This document shows, in pieces, positions 16,408-25,673 of a stretch of DNA of 64,000 nt (its first letter is position 1; each line of letters starts with the position of its first letter). Position numbers and translations under genes: made by a program. This stretch comes from an uncultured Pseudokineococcus sp. (GTDB lineage: Bacteria > Actinomycetota > Actinomycetes > Actinomycetales > Quadrisphaeraceae). The stretch is taken from positions 49,056 through 113,055 of the forward strand of contig NZ_CANMAA010000011.1 in assembly GCF_947495735.1 (NCBI RefSeq), given 5' to 3'. The notes beneath the pieces are model-generated. The model searched no databases. It was not told the origin of the DNA and saw nothing but the letters and a program-made list of their open reading frames with translations.

Positions 16408-18951
16408 TCAGAGCAGGTCGTTGGCGCAGCGCAGCACCGGCATGCGCACCAGGGACCGCTCGTCGAGCTCGTCGGACGTCACCCGGAACACGTGCCGCTC
16501 GCCCGCGACGAGCGTCACCATCCCGGTGCCGACCCGGGCGGCCGGGTCGAGGCGGTCGGGGAACAGGCACAGGTCCTTGACCAGCGCCGACGCCTCGACC
16601 GTGACCTCGTAGCCCTCCGGCGTCCGCGCCGCCACGGCCGACAGCGCCTGCGGCGGAGCGAGCACCTGCAGCCGGGTGTCCTCGACGAAGTACCAGAACG
16701 CCGCGTCGGCCGTCCCGTCGCACGTCACCTGCAGGAGCTCAGCGGTCTCGTCCCCCGGTCGGCGCACGTCCTCCCCGAGGGGGAGCGTGACCGCGCCGCG
16801 CGCGGGCACGTCGAGGACCAGCACCTGGCGGGCCAGCTCGGGAGAGCCCGCGCCGGTGCCCCGCCGCGTGACGACGAGCTCGCCCGCCCACGCCTGCGCG
16901 GAGTCGTTGTGCACCACCACCGCCGGGGCGCCGTCCCGCGGCTGGACCGTGACGAGCCGGTCGGCGAAGACCCGCCGGAGGCTGTGCCACAGCGGCTTGC
17001 GGATGCCGCACCCGTCCACCGCCGCCCACGAGACCACGGGCCAGTTGTCGTTCAGCTGCCAGACGACCGCTCCCGTGTTCAGCGGGGACAGGCTCCGGAA
17101 GTGCTCGATGCCGTACGCGACCGCCCGCGCCTGGTTGAGCTGGGTCGCCCAGTGCCAGCCGTCGACGTCGGACCACCGGGGCAGGTGGTCGCCGAGCCCA
17201 CGCTCGAGCTTGCCGTTGCCGTCGTCGGCCTTCTGGTGCACCAGCATCTGCGGGCCGAAGGGGTCCAGCGGCTCGTCGTGGACGACCCCGGCGAGCGTCG
17301 ACCAGGCGGGCGGGCCCTGGAAGCCGAACTCGGCGACGAAGCGGGACCGGTAGTCGCGGTAGACCGTGTAGTCCACCTCGTTCCACACGTCCCAGATGTG
17401 GGTCGTGCCGTGCCGGGGGTCGTTCGGGTGGATGAAGTCCCCGTAGGAGAAGGGGCTGCCCTCCGAGTAGGGCGTCAGCGGGTCCAGCTCGGCCACGACC
17501 CCCGGCAGCAGGTCGGTGTAGTAGCCCGCGCCCCACGTGCGGCCGGCCAGGGGCGCGCGCCAGCCCCACTCCACGTACCCCCAGATGTTCTCGTTGCAGC
17601 CGTTCCACAGCACGAGGCTGGCGTGCTGGGACAGCCTCGTGACGGCCTCGCGCGCCTCGGCCTCGACCTCGCCGCGCAGCGGCTCGTCCTCGGAGTAGGC
17701 GGCGCAGGCGAAGAGGAAGTCCTGCCACACGAGGACGCCCTGCTCGTCGCAGGCGCGGTAGAGGTCCTCGCTCTCGTAGATCCCCCCGCCCCAGACCCGC
17801 AGGAGGTTCATGCCGGCGTCGACGGCGTCGGCCACGGACGCGGCGTACCGCTCCGGCGTCATGCGGGTGAGCAGGGCGTCGTCCGGGATCCAGTTCGCCC
17901 CGCGCACGTAGACCGGCTCGCCGTTCACCGAGATCGTGAAGGGCGTCCCGTGCTCGTCGGGAGCCGTGTCGAGCTCGACGGTGCGGAAGCCCACCCGTCC
18001 GCGCCACCCGTCCGACGCGGGGGCGCCAGCGGTCGCCAGCGCGACGTCGACGTCGTAGAGCGGCTGCGCGCCGTGGCCCCGCGGCCACCAGAGGTCGGCG
18101 TCGGGGACGTCGACGCGCACCACGGCCGAGGTCCGGCCGGCGTCGACCACGACCTCCCGCCGACGACCCGCGACCTCGACGGAGACCGTCGCGGACGAGG
18201 TCGTGGGCGCCGCGGTCCAGGCCAGGTCGACGTGCGCCTCGAGCACGCCCGCCCCCGCCTCGACGCGGGCCAGCGGGCGCACCGCCGCGATCCGCACGTC
18301 GTTCCAGGACTCCAGGTCCACGGGGCGCCAGACGCCGGCGCCGGCCACGTCGATCCCCCAGTCCCACCCGTAGCTGCTGGCCATCTTGCGCAGGGCGTTG
18401 AAGGGGTGCGGGTTGACGTGCGGCCGCCGGCCGGTCTCGACGTCGAGGCGCTCGGCGGCGTCGACCGGGGCCTCGACCTCGACGACCAGCTCGTTGGCCC
18501 CCTCGACGAGCACGTCGGTGACGTCGAAGCGGTAGGTGCGGTGCTGGTTCGCGGTGCGGCCCAGCTCGGTCCCGTTGAGCCGGACCGTCGCCATCGTGTC
18601 CAGGCCCCGGGCCACCAGCTCCTGGCGCGCACGACCGTCCGCGCTCCAGGCGAAGGAGGTCGAGAAGCTCCAGGTCGTGCGGCCGATCCACGCGAGGAGG
18701 CTCTCGTTGTCGCCGTCGAAGGGGTCCGGCACCAGCCCGGCGGCCATGAGGTCCGTGTGGACCTGACCGGGCACCGTCGCGACGAGGCCCTCCGCGAGGT
18801 CGCCGGCCAGGGCGTCGGGCACGGGACCGCCGACGGCCCGCACGGTCCACTCCGCGCCGGCGCCGGTGGTGAGGGAGGTGCGGACCAGGGCGGTGGTCCC
18901 CGCGTCGGCGCCGTCCGCGCGAGGGTCGGTGGAGAGCTGGTGGAGGCTCAC
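16408..18951 (-). CDS. GH2 family beta-mannosidase
   Basis: The 847-residue enzyme matches GH2 beta-mannosidases. The N-terminal sugar-binding domain holds VPGQVHTDLMAAGLVPDPFD and GDNE, a hallmark of this subgroup. The central TIM barrel has the acid/base glutamate in LWNGCNENIWGYVEW and the nucleophile in FVAEFGFQGPP. It releases mannose from the non-reducing end of manno-oligosaccharides in the cytosol (no signal peptide). The GTG start overlaps the upstream ABC ATPase stop by 4 nt, so it is the last gene of the importer operon that starts at 24440. Confidence 0.92.
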   Translation of the reverse strand: MSLHQLSTDPRADGADAGTTALVRTSLTTGAGAEWTVRAVGGPVPDALAGDLAEGLVATVPGQVHTDLMAAGLVPDPFDGDNESLLAWIGRTTWSFSTSFAWSADGRARQELVARGLDTMATVRLNGTELGRTANQHRTYRFDVTDVLVEGANELVVEVEAPVDAAERLDVETGRRPHVNPHPFNALRKMASSYGWDWGIDVAGAGVWRPVDLESWNDVRIAAVRPLARVEAGAGVLEAHVDLAWTAAPTTSSATVSVEVAGRRREVVVDAGRTSAVVRVDVPDADLWWPRGHGAQPLYDVDVALATAGAPASDGWRGRVGFRTVELDTAPDEHGTPFTISVNGEPVYVRGANWIPDDALLTRMTPERYAASVADAVDAGMNLLRVWGGGIYESEDLYRACDEQGVLVWQDFLFACAAYSEDEPLRGEVEAEAREAVTRLSQHASLVLWNGCNENIWGYVEWGWRAPLAGRTWGAGYYTDLLPGVVAELDPLTPYSEGSPFSYGDFIHPNDPRHGTTHIWDVWNEVDYTVYRDYRSRFVAEFGFQGPPAWSTLAGVVHDEPLDPFGPQMLVHQKADDGNGKLERGLGDHLPRWSDVDGWHWATQLNQARAVAYGIEHFRSLSPLNTGAVVWQLNDNWPVVSWAAVDGCGIRKPLWHSLRRVFADRLVTVQPRDGAPAVVVHNDSAQAWAGELVVTRRGTGAGSPELARQVLVLDVPARGAVTLPLGEDVRRPGDETAELLQVTCDGTADAAFWYFVEDTRLQVLAPPQALSAVAARTPEGYEVTVEASALVKDLCLFPDRLDPAARVGTGMVTLVAGERHVFRVTSDELDERSLVRMPVLRCANDLL

Positions 18952-19748
18952 GTGGCAAGTCTCTTCTCGGGGTTGGGCGAGGCGTCCAGCAGCAGACGCG
19001 TGTACTCGTGCTGGGGGTCGAGGATGACCCGGTCGGAGGGCCCGCGCTCCACCACGCGACCGTCGAGCATCACGAGGATCTCGTCGGAGAAGTGGCGGGC
19101 CGTGGCCAGGTCGTGGGTGATGTAGAGGACGCCGAGGTCGCTCTCCCGCTGCAGCGTCGCCAGCAGGTTGAGCACCCCGAGCCGGATGGAGACGTCCAGC
19201 ATCGACACGGGCTCGTCGGCCACGAGCACCGACGGCTGCGGCGCCAGGGCGCGCGCGATGGCCACGCGCTGGCGCTGGCCGCCGGAGAGCTCGTGCGGCT
19301 TGCGCTGCGCCACGACCGCGGCGGGCTCGAGCCGCACCCGCTCGAGCAGGTGGTGGACCTCCCGCTCGACGTCCTCGGCCGAGCGGGCCCGCCCGTGCAG
19401 CCTCAGCGGTCGCTCGAGGTGGTGGGCGATCGTGTGGAAGGGGTTGAGCGAGGCGAACGGGTCCTGGAAGACCATCTGGACCGCGCTGCGGTACTCCCGC
19501 AGCGCCCGGCCGCGCCGGCCGACGGGCCGCCCGTCCAGCAGCACCTGGCCGGACGTCGGCCGCTCGAGCTGCATGAGGATCTTGGCCACCGTGGACTTGC
19601 CGCTGCCGCTCTGGCCCACGAGCGCGACCGTCTTGCCCGCCTCGAGGACCAGGCTCACCCCGTCCACGGCTCGCAGCGTGCGCCCGCGCAGGCCCTCGCC
19701 CCTCAGGCGGTACTCCTTGGTGACGTCGCGGAGCTCCAGGACGCTCAT
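18948..19748 (-). CDS. Opp/Dpp-type ABC transporter ATP-binding protein (second ATPase)
   Basis: The 266-residue ATPase has Walker A ALVGQSGSGKSTVAK, the signature LSGGQRQRVAIARAL and Walker B VLVADEPVSMLD, typical of DppF/OppF. It pairs with the ATPase encoded just upstream to energise import by the two permeases of the operon. It overlaps both neighbours by 4 nt (ATGA and GTGA). The cluster setting predicts manno-oligosaccharides as cargo, as in other Opp-type systems that carry beta-linked oligosaccharides. Confidence 0.9.
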   Translation of the reverse strand: MSVLELRDVTKEYRLRGEGLRGRTLRAVDGVSLVLEAGKTVALVGQSGSGKSTVAKILMQLERPTSGQVLLDGRPVGRRGRALREYRSAVQMVFQDPFASLNPFHTIAHHLERPLRLHGRARSAEDVEREVHHLLERVRLEPAAVVAQRKPHELSGGQRQRVAIARALAPQPSVLVADEPVSMLDVSIRLGVLNLLATLQRESDLGVLYITHDLATARHFSDEILVMLDGRVVERGPSDRVILDPQHEYTRLLLDASPNPEKRLAT

Positions 19749-20677
19749 CGACCGACCTCCTCGGTCGTCGGGACCACGTCGCGGTCCATGTCGTCGAGGG
19801 AGACGTCCTCGCCTCCCCGGATGAAGTCGCCGCGCTCTCCCGTGAGGCTCGGGAAGGAGGCGAGCAGCCGCTGGGTGTACGGGTGCTGGGGCCGGCTGTA
19901 GACGTCAGCCGCCCTGCCCAGCTCCACGATGCTGCCCTCGCGCATGACGGCGATCCGGTCGCTGATCTCGAGGAGCAGCGGCAGGTCGTGGGTGATGAAG
20001 ATGACGGCGAACCCGAGCTCCGCCCGCAGGCGGGTCACCTCGCGCAGGATTTCCCGCTGCACCACGACGTCGAGCGCGGTGGTCGGCTCGTCCATGATCA
20101 TGACCTGGGGTCCCAGGGCCATCGCCATGGCGATCATCACCCGCTGGCGCATCCCGCCCGACAGCTCGTGCGGGTAGGAGCGCAGCCGGGAGCGGTCGAC
20201 GCCGACGCGCTCGAGCAGGTCGCCGGCGGTGCGCCGTCGCTCCTGCTTGCTCATCTCCGGGCGGTGCGTGGTGAAGATGTCCTCGAGCTGGGCCCGGATG
20301 CTGATGACCGGGTTGAGGGAGTTCATCGCCCCCTGGAAGACCATGGAGATGCGGTCCCAGCGGAAGGCGCGGAGGTCATCGCCCTCGAGGGCGCCGAGGT
20401 CGACGTCGAAGCCCTCGCGCGAGTGGAAGACGGCCCTGCCCGAGACGATCCTCGCCGGTGGCTTCAGCAGGCGGGTGATGCCGTAGGCGAGGGTGCTCTT
20501 GCCGCAGCCGCTCTCCCCGGCGAGCCCCAGGATCTCGCCCCGGCCGAGGACCAGGTCCACGTCCTTGACGGCGTGCACCGTCGTCTCGGCCTCGTAGTCG
20601 ATGCTCAGGCCGTCGATGGTCAGGACGGCGCCGACGCCGCCGGGGTCGGGGTCGACGGTCCGGTGCGCGCCGCTCAC
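19745..20677 (-). CDS. Opp/Dpp-type ABC transporter ATP-binding protein (first ATPase)
   Basis: This is a 310-residue DppD/OppD-like ATPase with Walker A GLAGESGCGKSTLAYG, a Q-loop region (ISMVFQGAMNSLNP), the signature LSGGMRQRVMIAMAM and Walker B VMIMDEPTTALD. The C-terminal segment RPQHPYTQRLLASFP is the usual oligopeptide-transport extension. GTG at 20677 overlaps the DppC-like permease stop (GTGA). The first 17 residues are variable. Confidence 0.9.
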   Translation of the reverse strand: MSGAHRTVDPDPGGVGAVLTIDGLSIDYEAETTVHAVKDVDLVLGRGEILGLAGESGCGKSTLAYGITRLLKPPARIVSGRAVFHSREGFDVDLGALEGDDLRAFRWDRISMVFQGAMNSLNPVISIRAQLEDIFTTHRPEMSKQERRRTAGDLLERVGVDRSRLRSYPHELSGGMRQRVMIAMAMALGPQVMIMDEPTTALDVVVQREILREVTRLRAELGFAVIFITHDLPLLLEISDRIAVMREGSIVELGRAADVYSRPQHPYTQRLLASFPSLTGERGDFIRGGEDVSLDDMDRDVVPTTEEVGR

Positions 20678-21639
20678 GCCCGGGCCCCCGCGCCGCCGGA
20701 GGACCCCACGTCCGACGGACGGCGCCAGCGCCGGCGCGCCGCCCTCGTCTGCAGGCGCAGCTTCGGGTCGATGATCTCGTCGATCGCGAAGTTGATCATC
20801 GCCAGGCCGGCGCCGAAGAGCGCGATCATCAGGCCCGGGGGCACGAACCACCACAGCGCGCCCAGGCGCAGCGCGAGGCCGTTGCCAGCCCAGAAGAGCA
20901 TGGTCCCCCAGGTCCAGGAGCCGCTGGCGCCGAGGCCGATGAAGGCCAGGCCCGCCTCGCCGAGGATGGCCCCGATCACGGCGAAGATGAACAGCGAGGC
21001 CAGCAGCGGCACCAGGTTGGGCAGGATCTCGACGAGCAGGATCCGCCACGTCCTCTCCCCCGACACGCGGGAGGCCGAGACGTAGTCGCGGCTGCGCAGG
21101 CTGAGCGTGACGCCCCGCAGGACGCGCGCCCCGCCCGCCCAGCTCGTGAGCGCGAGCACGAGGGCGATGAGCCAGATGCTCTTGTCCGCGACGTAGCTCG
21201 AGATCACGATGATCAGCGGCAGGCCGGGGATGACGAGCATCACGTTGCTGAACAGCGAGAAGCCCTCGTCCACCCAGCCCCCCGCGTAGGCGCCGATCAC
21301 GCCGAAGACCGCCGCCAGCCCGACGGCCAGCAGGCCGACGACGAGGCCGATGACCAGCGAGCCGCGGGTCGCCCAGGCGAGCTGGGCGAAGACGTCCTGG
21401 CCGGTCTGGGTGGTGCCCAGGAGGTACCCGCCCCCGGGGGGCGCCAGCCCGACGTTGTCGACCGCGTCGGGATCGCCGACCACGAGGGGTCCGACGAGCC
21501 CGAAGAGCGCGATGAGGCCGCAGATGGCGAGGCCGACCCCGAGCTTGGGCGAGGGGAGCCGCAGGCCCCGCCGCCGGCGTCCTCGGCCCTCCGGCAGCGC
21601 CCGCGCGACGACGTCCGGGTCGGTGGCCGTGGTGGTCAT
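20674..21639 (-). CDS. Opp/Dpp-type ABC transporter permease (DppC-like)
   Basis: The 321-residue membrane protein has an N-terminal helix (GLAICGLIALFGLVGPLVVG), the GTTQTGQDVFAQ loop typical of DppC/OppC and about five further helices. The EAA-type loop contains RVSGERTWRILLVEILPNL. It forms the channel together with the permease encoded upstream. The gap to that upstream gene is 64 bp, the largest within the operon. Confidence 0.88.
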   Translation of the reverse strand: MTTTATDPDVVARALPEGRGRRRRGLRLPSPKLGVGLAICGLIALFGLVGPLVVGDPDAVDNVGLAPPGGGYLLGTTQTGQDVFAQLAWATRGSLVIGLVVGLLAVGLAAVFGVIGAYAGGWVDEGFSLFSNVMLVIPGLPLIIVISSYVADKSIWLIALVLALTSWAGGARVLRGVTLSLRSRDYVSASRVSGERTWRILLVEILPNLVPLLASLFIFAVIGAILGEAGLAFIGLGASGSWTWGTMLFWAGNGLALRLGALWWFVPPGLMIALFGAGLAMINFAIDEIIDPKLRLQTRAARRRWRRPSDVGSSGGAGARA

Positions 21640-21703
21640 GCGTGCTCCTCGGCAGGTGCGCGACGACGGCGTCGCGGGGCGGTCGATGGCGACCCCGGTC
21701 GGG

Positions 21704-22693
21704 TCATGCCCGTGCTCGCGTGCGCGGGTCGATCAGGCTGTAGAGCAGGTCGACGGCCAGGTTGGCTCCCAGCACCGAGACGGTGATGACGAGGAAGATG
21801 CCCTGCATCAGCGCGTAGTCGTTGTTCTGCACGGCGGACAGGAGCGTCTGCCCGATGCCGGGGTAGGAGAAGACCTGCTCGGCCACGATCGACCCGGCGA
21901 CGACGAAGCCGAGCGTGATGGCGAAGCCGGACAGGGACGGCAGCACCGCGTTGCGGGCCGCGTACGTCGTCATGATGCGTCGCGGCCGCAAGCCTTTCGC
22001 CTCGGCGGTCGTGATGTAGTCCTCCGACAGCGTGGACACCATCATGTTGCGCATCCCCAGCATCCAGCCGGCCACCGACGAGAGGACGATCGTCAGGGCG
22101 GGCAGCGTGCCGTAGTAGACGGCGCTGCGCAGGAACGGCCAGTTGAGCCCCGGGGTCGTCCCGTAGACGTCGTACCCGCCGTTCGTCGGGAAGACGGCGA
22201 AGACGCTGGAGAACAGGTACAGCAGCACCAGGGCCAGCCAGAAGTACGGCACGGCCTGGAACATGGTCGCCACCGGGATCAGGTTGTCCAGGAAGGACCC
22301 GCGCTTCCATCCCGCCAGCTGTCCCAGTCCGACCCCGACGACGAAGGAGATCACCGTGGCGATGCCCATCAGCGCGATCGTCCACGGGAGGGTCTGGGCG
22401 ATGGTGTCCGTCACCGTCTGCGGGAAGTACGTGACGGACAGCCCGAGGTCGCCCGTGAAGACGTTGCCCAGGTAGGAGAAGTACTGCGAGATCAGCGACT
22501 GGTCGGTCTCGGTGCCGAGCAGGAGCGCGATGCTCTGGCGCGCCTCGGGTGTCACCGGCCCCCGGGCCGACAGCTTGGACAGCAGGATGTCCACCGGGTC
22601 GCCCGGCATGAGCCGGGGCAGGGCGAAGTTGATGGTCAGCGCCGCCCAGAGTGCGACGGCGTAGAACCCCAGCTTCTGGACGTAGTACCTCAC
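21704..22693 (-). CDS. Opp/Dpp-type ABC transporter permease (DppB-like)
   Basis: This 329-residue DppB/OppB family permease starts VRYYVQKLGFYAVALWAAL (first helix) and has NFALPRLMPGDPVD, the family landmark after helix 1. The EAA-like loop is TAEAKGLRPRRIMTTYAARN. Six helices are apparent. GTG at 22693 is the only sensible start. It lies 37 bp behind the binding-protein gene. Confidence 0.88.
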   Translation of the reverse strand: MRYYVQKLGFYAVALWAALTINFALPRLMPGDPVDILLSKLSARGPVTPEARQSIALLLGTETDQSLISQYFSYLGNVFTGDLGLSVTYFPQTVTDTIAQTLPWTIALMGIATVISFVVGVGLGQLAGWKRGSFLDNLIPVATMFQAVPYFWLALVLLYLFSSVFAVFPTNGGYDVYGTTPGLNWPFLRSAVYYGTLPALTIVLSSVAGWMLGMRNMMVSTLSEDYITTAEAKGLRPRRIMTTYAARNAVLPSLSGFAITLGFVVAGSIVAEQVFSYPGIGQTLLSAVQNNDYALMQGIFLVITVSVLGANLAVDLLYSLIDPRTRARA

Positions 22694-22730
22694 GACTCAC
22701 GCACCTCCTCGTCCTGCCCCGGCCCCCGCC

Positions 22731-24440
22731 TCACTCCGGCGCGACCAGCTCGAGGTTCTTCAGCACGATCCCGTTGTCCCAGCTCTTCCAGCTCGCCGGG
22801 AAGGCGTAGGTGTCCTCGTCGGTCGGCCAGCCCGTCGCCCGTGCGGTGCTGAACTCGGTGAGGGTCGAGCCGATCACCACGGGGATGTAGGGGAGGTCGG
22901 TGGCGATCTGCTCCTGGATGACCGCGTACTGCTCCGCCTTCACCGCCTGGTCCTCCGTCCCCGCAGCCGTGGCGACGGCCTCGTCCACCACGGGGTTGCT
23001 GTAGCGGGAGAAGTTGTTCGAGCCGACGGACTCCCCGACCGGCAGCGTGTTCGCCGTCGTGTACTTGGGGAAGTACGTGTAGTAGGGGTCCGTGGAGGGC
23101 GTGAAGCCGATCGAGTCCATCGACAGCTGGAACGTCCCGTTCTGCTGGTTGGCGTTCCACTCGTTGTAGGCGAGCTGCGTCGAGGAGAGCTCGATCCCCG
23201 CGGCTGCGAGCTGCTGCGTCATCGCGTCGATGGCGGAGATGAAGTCGCTGTAGCCGCTGACCACCTGGATCGTCATGCTGAGGCGCTCGCCGTCGCGCTC
23301 GTAGATCCCGTCGGCGCCCTCGGTCCAGCCGGCGGCCTCGAGCGTGGCCCGCGCCGCCTCGACGTCCGGGGTCTCGGGGGCGAGGGTCGCCTCGGGGTCG
23401 GCGATCCACTCCTCGTCGCGGTCGGGCAGCAGCATCGTCGTCGACGGCATCTGCGCGATGCCGGCGAAGGCGAGCTGGTTGAGCTGCTCGCGGTCCAGCG
23501 CCTGGTAGATCGCCTGGCGGACCGCCGGGTCGCTCTGCGGCCCCTCGCAGCCCAGCTCGGCGTTCGAGCAGGTGTGGATCGTCGTGGTCGCGCCCGGCGT
23601 GTTGATCCACGAGAGGTCGGGCTCGTCGGCGAGCACCTCCTGGAAGCCGGGGAAGAAGGCGCTCATCCAGTCGACCTCCCCGGCCAGCAGCGCCGAGCTG
23701 GCGGCGTCGGCCGTGGCGAGGGCGATGTACCGCACGTTCTGCACCTCCGGTGCACCACCCCAGTAGTCCGGGTTGGCAGCGAGGGAGTAGCTCTGCGGGC
23801 TGAAGGTGTCCACCGTGTAGGCGCCCGTGCCCACCGGGTCCGTGTTGATGTCCGTCGCCGGGTCCGCCTTGTCGGCCCAGACGTGCTCGGGGACGATCGC
23901 CTGGTTGCCCAGGATCTGCGCCTCCTGGACGAAGGACGTGGTCGGGAACGTGAAGACCACCTCGGTGTCGCTGGTGGCCTCGGCCTCCGCCTCGATCCCG
24001 GAGGTGTTGAGCTCCGGGGTGCCCCACAGCAGGTTGAAGGTGAACGCCACGTCGTTCGCCGTGAAGGGCTCGCCGTCCGACCAGGTCACGCCCTCGCGCG
24101 TGACCACCGTCAGCTGCGTGCCGTCCTCGTTCCAGGAGAAGCTCTCCCCGAGCAGGGGCTCGGGGTCACCGCCCGCGGCGAGGTTGTAGTAGAAGAGCGC
24201 CTCGTGGACGACGCCCAGCGTGGGCTGGAGCGCGGTCGGCGAGAACGGGTTGAAGTTCTCGGCGACGGTGCCCGTCGAGCCGTTGAAGACGGTGATCGCC
24301 CCGTCACCCCCCGCGGGCTGCGGACCCCCCGCACCGCCGGAACCGTCGCCGCCCCCGGAGCAGGCGGACAGCGCGAGAGCCGCACCGGCCATGGCCGCCA
24401 CGAGAGCGCGGCGGGACGTGCGAGGGCTGAACTGGTTCAT
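22731..24440 (-). CDS. Family 5 extracellular solute-binding lipoprotein
   Basis: The 569-residue protein is the substrate receptor of the Opp-type importer. It has a lipoprotein signal (SRRALVAAMAGAALALSACS, with the lipobox cysteine after LSA) and a glycine-rich linker, then the SBP_bac_5 fold with TREGVTWSDGEPFTANDVAF and YPTTSFV-like landmarks. It is the first gene of the operon running to the GH2 beta-mannosidase, so manno-oligosaccharides are the expected ligand. ATG at 24440 was chosen because the signal peptide begins there. Confidence 0.88.
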   Translation of the reverse strand: MNQFSPRTSRRALVAAMAGAALALSACSGGGDGSGGAGGPQPAGGDGAITVFNGSTGTVAENFNPFSPTALQPTLGVVHEALFYYNLAAGGDPEPLLGESFSWNEDGTQLTVVTREGVTWSDGEPFTANDVAFTFNLLWGTPELNTSGIEAEAEATSDTEVVFTFPTTSFVQEAQILGNQAIVPEHVWADKADPATDINTDPVGTGAYTVDTFSPQSYSLAANPDYWGGAPEVQNVRYIALATADAASSALLAGEVDWMSAFFPGFQEVLADEPDLSWINTPGATTTIHTCSNAELGCEGPQSDPAVRQAIYQALDREQLNQLAFAGIAQMPSTTMLLPDRDEEWIADPEATLAPETPDVEAARATLEAAGWTEGADGIYERDGERLSMTIQVVSGYSDFISAIDAMTQQLAAAGIELSSTQLAYNEWNANQQNGTFQLSMDSIGFTPSTDPYYTYFPKYTTANTLPVGESVGSNNFSRYSNPVVDEAVATAAGTEDQAVKAEQYAVIQEQIATDLPYIPVVIGSTLTEFSTARATGWPTDEDTYAFPASWKSWDNGIVLKNLELVAPE

Positions 24441-24552
24441 CCGAGAACTCCCAGGGTTGTGTGCGTCACGACGTCGTGATCGCACCGCGCAGCGCGCGGC
24501 GACCAGTCCGCTCCTTCTCCACATCGAGTGGCGGCTGGTCTGGCGGACGTTA

Positions 24553-24566
24553 CTGTACCGGTTCAG
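24553..24566 (+). promoter_or_regulatory. Putative LacI-family operator between the importer operon and GH26
   Basis: CTGTACCGGTTCAG is a near-perfect palindrome (one mismatched pair) with the half-site shared by the sites at 12451 and 14821. It lies 113 bp upstream of the binding-protein ATG and 54 bp upstream of the GH26 GTG, in a position to control both divergent transcripts. Confidence 0.7.
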
Positions 24567-24620
24567 CACATGTCCACCCCTCCCGTCGGCAGCGGCGGGC
24601 CGTGATCACCAGGAGGCCCC

Positions 24621-25568
24621 GTGGGGCGCGAGCTCGTCACCCGAGACGCCACCGAGGGAGCGCGCGAGCTCCTCGCCCTGCTCGAGCACCTCGACGGGCG
24701 AGCCCTCCTCGCCGGGCAGCACAACCAGCCGGTGCACGGCTCGGCGTGGACGGACTGGGCCACCGGGACCGGGGGCGCCGTGCCGGCGCTGTGGGGCCAG
24801 GACATCGGCTTCTCACCGCCGGGGACCCTGGACGGGATCGACCGCCGCGGGGCCAACGTCGAGGAGGCGGTCGCCTGGCACCGGCGGGGAGCGGTCGTCT
24901 GCCTGACCTGGCACGCCGTCTGCCCGCTCGACGACGAGCCCGTGGAGTTCGAGGGCGGTGTCCTGCGGTCGGTGGACGAGGGCGTGATCGAGGAGGTGCT
25001 GCGCCCCGGGTCGGCCCTGCACGACCGGTGGGCCGCGCAGGTCGACGTCGCGGCGCGCTTCCTCCTCGACCTCCAGGAGGCCGGGGTCCCGGTCCTGTGG
25101 CGGCCCTACCACGAGATGAACGGCCCCTGGTTCTGGTGGGGAGGACGGCCCGAGCCGCTCCGCGCGCTCTGGCGGCAGCTGTTCGACCGGCTCGTCCACC
25201 ACCACGGCCTGCGGAACCTGGTGTGGGTGTGGAACCCCAACTCCGCCTACGACAGCGCCCTGCCCTTCGCGCCCTTCTACCCGGGCCACGACGTCGTCGA
25301 CGCGCTCGCCGTCGACACCTACGGGGGGCACTGGGAGCAGGAGCACTACGAGGAGCTGCTCCGGCTCGCGGACGGACGCCCCGTCGGCCTCGGCGAGGTG
25401 GGCGAGCTGCCGTCCGCGGCCGTCCTCGAGGCGCAGCCCCGGTGGTGCTGGTTCATGGCGTGGCCCGACGTCGTCGCCGAGGCCAACGCGCCCGAGCAGG
25501 TGCGGGCCCTGTACGAGCACGAGCGCGTCGTGGACCTCGAGGCCCTCCGCCGCCACCGAGCCGGCTGA
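24621..25568 (+). CDS. Cytosolic GH26 family beta-mannanase
   Basis: The 315-residue enzyme has the GH26 acid/base signature WRPYHEMNGPWFWWG and the nucleophile glutamate in VGLGEVGELP. LTWHAVCP and VWVWNPNSAYD match other conserved GH26 strands. The absence of a signal peptide suggests it degrades imported longer manno-oligosaccharides inside the cell, complementing the secreted GH5. The GTG start follows AGGAGG. It is divergent from the importer operon with the putative operator in between. Confidence 0.9.
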   Translation: MGRELVTRDATEGARELLALLEHLDGRALLAGQHNQPVHGSAWTDWATGTGGAVPALWGQDIGFSPPGTLDGIDRRGANVEEAVAWHRRGAVVCLTWHAVCPLDDEPVEFEGGVLRSVDEGVIEEVLRPGSALHDRWAAQVDVAARFLLDLQEAGVPVLWRPYHEMNGPWFWWGGRPEPLRALWRQLFDRLVHHHGLRNLVWVWNPNSAYDSALPFAPFYPGHDVVDALAVDTYGGHWEQEHYEELLRLADGRPVGLGEVGELPSAAVLEAQPRWCWFMAWPDVVAEANAPEQVRALYEHERVVDLEALRRHRAG

Positions 25569-25642
25569 GGCACCACCTCCGGGGGAGGCGGCGGCCCCGC
25601 GCGGGGCGCTCGCGCGGGGTCGCGGTGGGCCCGCGGTGCTGG

Positions 25643-25673
25643 CGGCGGTGGGCGGCGGGGCCGCCCACCGCCG
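25643..25673. terminator. Bidirectional hairpin terminator between GH26 and sugar permease genes
   Basis: CGGCGGTGGGCGGC (25643-25656) and GCCGCCCACCGCCG (25660-25673) form a perfect 14-bp stem with a 3-nt loop. It directly abuts the stop codon of the convergent permease gene. Confidence 0.85.
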
